Shown: positions 43,735 to 47,432 of the stretch, one piece after another
Numbering within the stretch: position 1 is the first letter of the stretch
Layout: each line of letters begins with the position of its first letter
DNA from: Actinobacteria bacterium Ga0077560
Lineage (GTDB): Bacteria; Actinomycetota; Thermoleophilia; Miltoncostaeales; Miltoncostaeaceae
DNA length: 47,432 nucleotides
Assembly: GCA_001464275.1 (NCBI GenBank)
Contig: LNFL01000151.1
Coordinates: 1 to 47,432 of the forward strand
Reading direction: 5' to 3'
Made by a program: the position numbers and the translations under genes
Notes under the pieces: model-generated
What the model was told of the DNA's origin: nothing
What the model saw: the letters and a program-made list of their open reading frames with translations, nothing else
The model's database searches: none

Positions 43735-44381
43735 TACGGGTGCTGCTGGTGGACGACGACCCGCTGGTGCGATCGGCGCTGTCGCTCATGCTGGGCGGCC
43801 CCGGCGACATCGGGGTGGTGGGGGAGGCCGCCGACGGCGCCGAGGGCCTGGACCGGGCGCGGGAGCTGCGCCCCGACGTGGTGCTCATGGACATCCGCAT
43901 GCCGGTCCTCGACGGCCTGGAGGCCACGCGGCGGCTGCTGCGCGACCCATCACCGCCCCGGGTGATCGTGCTCACGACCTTCGACGCCGACGAGAACGTG
44001 GTGCGCGCGGTGGCCGCCGGCGCCGACGGCTTCCTGCTCAAGGACACGCCGCCGGCCCAGATCGTGGAGGCCATCCGGCGTGTGGCCGACGGGGAGGCGA
44101 TGCTGTCCCCCTCGGCCACGCGCAGCCTGGTGAGCCGCGTGCGCGCGGACGCCGCCGGCGACCGGTCGGCCGATGCCCGCCGCCGGCTTGAGGCGCTCAC
44201 CGACCGCGAGCGGGAGGTGGCGGTGGCGGTCGGCGCGGGGCTGTCGAACGCCGAGATCGCGGCGTCACTGCACCTGTCGGTGCCGACGGTCAAGACCCAC
44301 GTGTCACGTCTGCTGGACAAGCTGGGCGCCACGAACCGCGTGCAGATCGCGATCTGCGTGCACGACGCCGGGCTGGCCTGA
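43722..44381 (+). CDS. NarL/LuxR-type response regulator
   Basis: 219 residues: a receiver domain with the acidic patch DDD at 11-13, phosphoacceptor D57 in LMDIRMP, T in LTTF and K107 in LLKD, then a LuxR HTH (about 150-212: LTDREREVAVAVGAGLSNAEIAASLHLSVPTVKTHVSRLL). The GTG at 43722 has GGGAGG 5 nt upstream; another GTG at 43731 is possible. Cognate regulator of the overlapping kinase; probable target is the divergent ABC exporter. Confidence 0.95.
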   Translation: MAGVIRVLLVDDDPLVRSALSLMLGGPGDIGVVGEAADGAEGLDRARELRPDVVLMDIRMPVLDGLEATRRLLRDPSPPRVIVLTTFDADENVVRAVAAGADGFLLKDTPPAQIVEAIRRVADGEAMLSPSATRSLVSRVRADAAGDRSADARRRLEALTDREREVAVAVGAGLSNAEIAASLHLSVPTVKTHVSRLLDKLGATNRVQIAICVHDAGLA

Positions 44382-44386
44382 CCCCC

Positions 44387-44866
44387 CTAGCGGGGGTGGG
44401 TGACCGCCAGCGGCGGTCCCAGCACGGTCATCCCGACGGCGCCGCCCGCCTGGGCGAAGGTGTCCGGGGTCACCGGGCCGGCCGGCATGGCCGCGAACCG
44501 CTCGAAGAAGCGCTCCATCCCGGACGGCGTGAACATCACCAGGATCCGGGCCGGGGTGTCGCCGATGTTCTGGAAGCAGTGCGGCAGGCCGCGCGGCACG
44601 AACACGAACGTGCCCGCCGGCGCCTCCGCCAGATCGTCGCCCAGCAGGAACCGGAGCGTGCCCTCCAGGACGTACCAGGACTCGTCCTCGTCGGCGTGCG
44701 CGTGCAGCGGCGGGCCCTCGCCGGGGCCGATCACGTTCTCGACCACCGTGAGCGCGCCTCCGGTGTGCTCGCCGCGCGCCTTCACCCGCAGCGGGCCGCC
44801 GGCCGGTCCCTGCAGCGCGTCGCCGCCGCCCGGCGCCACCACGTGCGCCCGCATCCCGTCCGCCAT
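44387..44866 (-). CDS. Cupin-domain protein
   Basis: 159 residues with one cupin barrel: motif 1 is GPGEGPPLHAHADEDESWYVLEG and motif 2 is GTFVFVPRGLPHCFQNIGDTPAR, with two His and one Glu of motif 1 and the His of motif 2 (metal ligands) present. GGGAGG precedes the ATG at 44864-44866. The length and LTVVENVIGPGEG region resemble quercetinase-like or storage-type single cupins; the ligand is unknown. Its stop forms part of a 6-bp hairpin (44381-44386 with 44392-44397) shared with the response regulator. Confidence 0.88.
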   Translation of the reverse strand: MADGMRAHVVAPGGGDALQGPAGGPLRVKARGEHTGGALTVVENVIGPGEGPPLHAHADEDESWYVLEGTLRFLLGDDLAEAPAGTFVFVPRGLPHCFQNIGDTPARILVMFTPSGMERFFERFAAMPAGPVTPDTFAQAGGAVGMTVLGPPLAVTHPR

Positions 44867-44949
44867 GCCCGCCTCCCGGTCGATCCGTCGTGCGGCGACG
44901 CTACGCCCGCCGGGCCCGGTTCGCCAGGCGCGGCGGGCGGTCGGGGGCG

Positions 44950-45207
44950 CTACGCGGCCCGGGGCGCGCCGGGCGGCTCGTGCTCGTCCGCCACCACGCG
45001 CACCGGGGCGGGGCGGGCGCCATCCGGCGCGGTGGACACGCGGGCGGCGGTGGGATCGGCCTCGACGGTCTCGCCGCTGAGGCCGCCCTTGAAGTCGCGC
45101 AGGCCGCGGCCCAGGTTGCGGCCCAGCTCCGGCAGCCGCTTCGGGCCGAAGACGATCAGGGCAAGCGCGAGCACGAGCATGATCTGGATGGGGGAGATGT
45201 CGAACAT
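44950..45207 (-). CDS. tatA: Twin-arginine translocase subunit TatA/TatE
   Basis: 85 residues: a short N-terminus, one TM helix (about 6-21), the hinge FGPKRLPELGRNLGRGLRDFKGGL amphipathic helix typical of TatA/E, and a charged flexible tail. Pore-forming subunit for folded-protein export. GAGGC precedes the ATG. TatB and TatC genes are not adjacent. I see nothing else in the gap up to the next gene except its promoter. Confidence 0.93.
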   Translation of the reverse strand: MFDISPIQIMLVLALALIVFGPKRLPELGRNLGRGLRDFKGGLSGETVEADPTAARVSTAPDGARPAPVRVVADEHEPPGAPRAA

Positions 45208-45306
45208 GGCTGCCTCGTCGTGGGGGTCGGAGTCCTCGGTCGCAGTGACTACGGGTCCCGCCGCATGGCGGATCACCCGGTGGTCGGCGGGCGCCGGGCG
45301 CCGCGC

Positions 45307-45312
45307 TACCAT
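45307..45312 (+). promoter_or_regulatory. -10-like hexamer of the small membrane protein gene
   Basis: TACCAT, 9 nt before the ATG at 45322; no ribosome-binding site between. Confidence 0.45.
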
Positions 45313-45321
45313 CCCCGGCCG

Positions 45322-45693
45322 ATGAACAAGCTGAACATGACCGTCGTCCGGAACGTCGCGATCGTGATGGGCATCGCGGCGCTGGTGTTCGTCTCCCAGG
45401 GCGGCTTCGGGGCCGTCGCCTTCTCGCTCAACCGGATCATCTTCGTCCTGTTCCTGGCCGGGCTGGCGGTGATGGCCTACCAGTACGTCCGCCAGAACGA
45501 GCTGGCGTGGATGGTGATCCCCGCGATCCAGCGCAAGGCGATCATCGCCTGCGCCATCGGGATCCTCGTGCTGCTCGCGGTCGGGATCCCGCTGCTGGGC
45601 CCGGTCATCTCGCCCCTGGGCGTCATCGCCCTGGCCGCCGCGCTGGCCCTGGCGATCGTCTGGATGGTCCGGCGCAGCCGCCGCTGGCACTGA
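45322..45693 (+). CDS. Small four-TM membrane protein, unknown function
   Basis: 123 residues with four hydrophobic helices (about 10-28, 34-54, 70-90 and 95-117) in two hairpins, joined by QYVRQNELAWMVIPAIQRKA, and ending in a basic RRSRRWH tail. No family recognised. Stand-alone gene with its own -10-like box and a terminator-like hairpin after it. Confidence 0.75.
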   Translation: MNKLNMTVVRNVAIVMGIAALVFVSQGGFGAVAFSLNRIIFVLFLAGLAVMAYQYVRQNELAWMVIPAIQRKAIIACAIGILVLLAVGIPLLGPVISPLGVIALAAALALAIVWMVRRSRRWH

Positions 45694-45701
45694 CCGCCTG
45701 A

Positions 45702-45718
45702 CGCGGCGCACCGCCGCG
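45702..45718 (+). terminator. hairpin after the small membrane protein gene
   Basis: 7-bp perfect stem (45702-45708 with 45712-45718) and a 3-nt loop, 8 nt after the stop; no T-run. Confidence 0.4.
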
Positions 45719-45763
45719 CGCCCGGCGGCACGAACCGCGCGCCCCCCGGCACAGGGCCCCGCC

Positions 45764-45769
45764 TAGCGT
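45764..45769 (+). promoter_or_regulatory. -10-like hexamer of the TadE-like operon
   Basis: TAGCGT, 6 nt before the ATG at 45776; leaderless geometry. Confidence 0.5.
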
Positions 45770-45775
45770 TGGGTC

Positions 45776-46102
45776 ATGCGGCGAACGGCGAACCAGGACG
45801 GCCAGGCGACGGTGGAGCTCGTGGCGGTGCTCCCCGCGCTGGCCGTCCTGGCGGTCGCCGCATGGTGGCTGGTGGCGGGCGCGGCGACGTGGCTGCAGGC
45901 CGGCGGGGCGGCCCGTGCGGGCGCCCGCGCCGCGGTCGTCGGTGAGGACCCCGTCGTCCGCGTCCAAGGGTTCGCCCCGGCCGCCGTGGTGCGTGCCGAC
46001 CCGGCCCGGCCGGGCCGGGTGCGCGTGGAGCTCACCGCCCCGCCGCTGCCGTGGGTGGGGCGGGTGCGCATCGGCGCCGCGGCCGAGGCCGTGGCGCGGT
46101 GA
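45776..46102 (+). CDS. TadE-family pseudopilin-like protein 1
   Basis: 108 residues: a short basic N-terminus, then the TadE-type motif GQATVELVAVLPAL leading into one TM helix (about 10-36), and a C-terminal extracellular domain of about 70 residues. TadE proteins are minor pseudopilins of Flp/Tad secretion systems and share the Glu after the cleavage-like site. First of three consecutive genes with TadE-type N-termini. It overlaps the next gene as GTGA. Confidence 0.85.
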   Translation: MRRTANQDGQATVELVAVLPALAVLAVAAWWLVAGAATWLQAGGAARAGARAAVVGEDPVVRVQGFAPAAVVRADPARPGRVRVELTAPPLPWVGRVRIGAAAEAVAR

Positions 46103-46353
46103 GGCCCCGCGGGCAGGCGGCCGTGGAACTGCTCGCGGCGGTTCCGGTGCTGCTCCTGGCCGCGCTGCTGGCGTGGCAGCTCGCCGCCGCCGGGTGGGCG
46201 GCGGTGCTTGCCGAGGAGTCCCTGCGGCGCGCGGCGCTGCGCGCCACCGGTCCGGCCGGCGCGTCGGTGACCCTGTCGGTCGCCGTCCCCGTCCCCGGCC
46301 CGCTGGGGGCGGGGGTGCGGGCGACGGCCCGCGGCGTGGTCCGCCTGCCGTGA
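46099..46353 (+). CDS. TadE-family pseudopilin-like protein 2
   Basis: 84 residues with a GTG start in the GTGA overlap with the preceding gene. The N-terminus RGQAAVELLAAVPVLL again has the Glu and the hydrophobic helix (about 6-32); the C-terminus is a short beta-rich Val/Ala-Arg domain (SVTLSVAVPVPGPLG). It overlaps the next gene as GTGA. Part of a Tad-like cluster whose ATPase and membrane genes lie outside the window. Confidence 0.82.
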   Translation: MRPRGQAAVELLAAVPVLLLAALLAWQLAAAGWAAVLAEESLRRAALRATGPAGASVTLSVAVPVPGPLGAGVRATARGVVRLP

Positions 46354-47432
46354 GCCGTGGCCAGGCGACCATCCCAGTGCTGGCGGTCGGCGTGCTGGTG
46401 CTGCTGGCGGCCGCCGCCGTGGGCGTGCTGGGCGCGGCCCACGCGGCCGCGGCACGGGCGCAGCGGGCGGCCGACCTGGCGGCCCTGTCGGCGGGGCGCG
46501 CGCTGGTGGCGCGGCTCGGGGCGGCGGACGCGGGCGATGCGGCCATGTTGCGCGCCGCGGTCCGGGCCGCGGCAGAGGGGCCGGCACTGGCGGCCGGCGG
46601 GCGGCTGGACCACGTCGACGCGCCCGACGGGACCCCGTGGCCGCCGGTGTCGGTGGACGTGGTGGTCGCCGTTCCCGGGCCGCTGGGCACCACCGCCCGG
46701 GCACGTGCGCGCGCCGGCCTGGCGGTAACGGTCGCGATGACGGACGGCCGGGTGGCGATGGCCACCGGGGGCGGGTACGCCGGACCGCTGGTGTACCGCG
46801 ACGGCAAGCCCACCTGCCCCGCCGTCGCCGGGGCGTTCGACGTCATGGACGCCGCGGCGCGCGCCGACGGGATCGACCTGGTGGTGGTCAGCGGCTTCCG
46901 GTCCGACGCCGAGCAGGCGGTGCTGTTCGCGCGTCACCCGGACCCGCGCTGGGTGGCGCCGCCCGGGCGCAGCCGGCACCGGGACGCGACCGAGCTCGAC
47001 ATCGCCACCGGCGGCGGCGCGGGCGCGTGGCTGGCGGCCAACGCGGGCCGCTTCGGCTTCCTGCAGCGGTACTCGTGGGAGCCCTGGCACTACGGGTACC
47101 TGCCCGGGTGCGGGGGTGGTGGCGCCACGGCGGCGGTGCGCCCGGTACCGCGGGAACCCGCATCCCTGCCGGGATGGGTGCCCGGGCGTTATCGCGTGAT
47201 GGTGACGACCGCGGCGCTGGCGAACGGCGTGCCGCCCGCGGTGCTGGCGGCGCTGCTGCAGGCGGAGTCCGGGTACCGGCCGGACGCGGTGAGCCCGGCG
47301 GGGGCGCAGGGAATCGCGCAGTTCATGCCGGGCACGGCGGCGGGGATGGGGTTGCGCGACCCGTTCGATCCGGCGCAGGCGATCCCGGCGGCCGGGCGCC
47401 TGCTGGGCGGGCACATCCGGGCGTTCGGTTCG
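46350..47432 (+). CDS. TadE-like membrane segment fused to M15/VanY peptidase and lytic transglycosylase (3' partial)
   Basis: Frame open to the window edge; 361 residues visible. The GTG start overlaps the previous stop as GTGA. Domain 1: N-terminal RGQATIPVLAVG helix (about 5-30) and AARAQRAADLAALSAGRAL, like the TadE-like proteins of the helicase/secretion neighbourhood. Domain 2 (about 155-255): VanY-type D-Ala-D-Ala peptidase with SGFRS, zinc ligands H210 and D217 (SRHRDATELD), catalytic E244 and zinc H247 (WEPWHY). Domain 3 (from about 285): SLT lytic transglycosylase with E306 in QAESGY and the SPAGAQGIAQFMPGTA motif. The membrane segment would place both hydrolases outside, at the cell wall. 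The C-terminus is beyond the window. Confidence 0.85.
   Translation, partial: MSRGQATIPVLAVGVLVLLAAAAVGVLGAAHAAAARAQRAADLAALSAGRALVARLGAADAGDAAMLRAAVRAAAEGPALAAGGRLDHVDAPDGTPWPPVSVDVVVAVPGPLGTTARARARAGLAVTVAMTDGRVAMATGGGYAGPLVYRDGKPTCPAVAGAFDVMDAAARADGIDLVVVSGFRSDAEQAVLFARHPDPRWVAPPGRSRHRDATELDIATGGGAGAWLAANAGRFGFLQRYSWEPWHYGYLPGCGGGGATAAVRPVPREPASLPGWVPGRYRVMVTTAALANGVPPAVLAALLQAESGYRPDAVSPAGAQGIAQFMPGTAAGMGLRDPFDPAQAIPAAGRLLGGHIRAFGS

Overview
The window is very GC-rich (third codon positions almost all G or C), has many GTG starts, 1-4 base stop/start overlaps and little non-coding DNA. Together with an ECF42-type sigma factor next to DGPF proteins, a ferredoxin-dependent 2-oxoacid oxidoreductase and TadE-like genes, this suggests a high-GC actinobacterial chromosome, perhaps a deep lineage such as Thermoleophilia. 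The lineage is inference. It looks like ordinary chromosome: I saw no insertion sequence, prophage or CRISPR array.

Layout. 1-1990: korA (5' end outside the window) and korB, a 2-oxoacid:ferredoxin oxidoreductase. 2055-5923 (minus): a GGDEF/HD-GYP membrane protein behind purK-purE. 5991-6063: a tRNA-Val(GAC) with an odd position 33. 6144-9180 (minus): a split B12-dependent acyl-CoA mutase (large subunit, B12 subunit, MeaB chaperone) facing a marR gene across a palindrome. 9781-11896: small conserved genes and a metallo-beta-lactamase-fold hydrolase. 12326-14274: an ATP-dependent ligase and a LigD-type polymerase, convergent. 14373-16911: two exported proteins (glycosidase-like, lipoprotein). 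16979-19167: SpoU methyltransferase, DsbA-like protein, SDR. 19250-20689: diguanylate cyclase with a degenerate receiver. 20697-26717 (minus): a five-gene dipeptide/oligopeptide ABC transporter. 27301-29412: second GGDEF/HD-GYP protein. 29553-33636: acyl-CoA ligase, aldehyde dehydrogenase homologue and carboxymuconolactone decarboxylase-hydrolase fusion, translationally coupled. 33683-35293: membrane-anchored glucuronyl C5-epimerase-like protein. 35807-37816 (minus): ECF42 sigma factor with two DGPF paralogues and a matching promoter. 38607-40720: thrS and a small Cys-rich protein. 40726-44381: ABC-2 exporter divergent from a NarL-type two-component system. 44387-45693: cupin, TatA, small membrane protein. 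45776-47432: TadE-like genes, the last fused to two peptidoglycan hydrolase domains and running off the window.

Points that stand out. (1) In the 29553-33636 operon the aldehyde dehydrogenase has Leu in place of the catalytic Cys and the hydrolase has Gly in place of the nucleophile Ser, although all frames are intact. (2) The last gene joins a TadE-like membrane segment, an M15/VanY peptidase and a lytic transglycosylase domain. (3) At least eleven genes have a TAnnnT-like hexamer 6-9 nt before the start codon, which suggests widespread leaderless transcription. The same geometry puts the start of marR on an ATC codon. (4) dppC and the ECF sigma gene appear to start at CTG codons, each 8 nt after GGAG. 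(5) The mutase carries Phe/Gln at the two positions that set substrate choice, which is the isobutyryl-CoA mutase pattern and not the methylmalonyl-CoA one.
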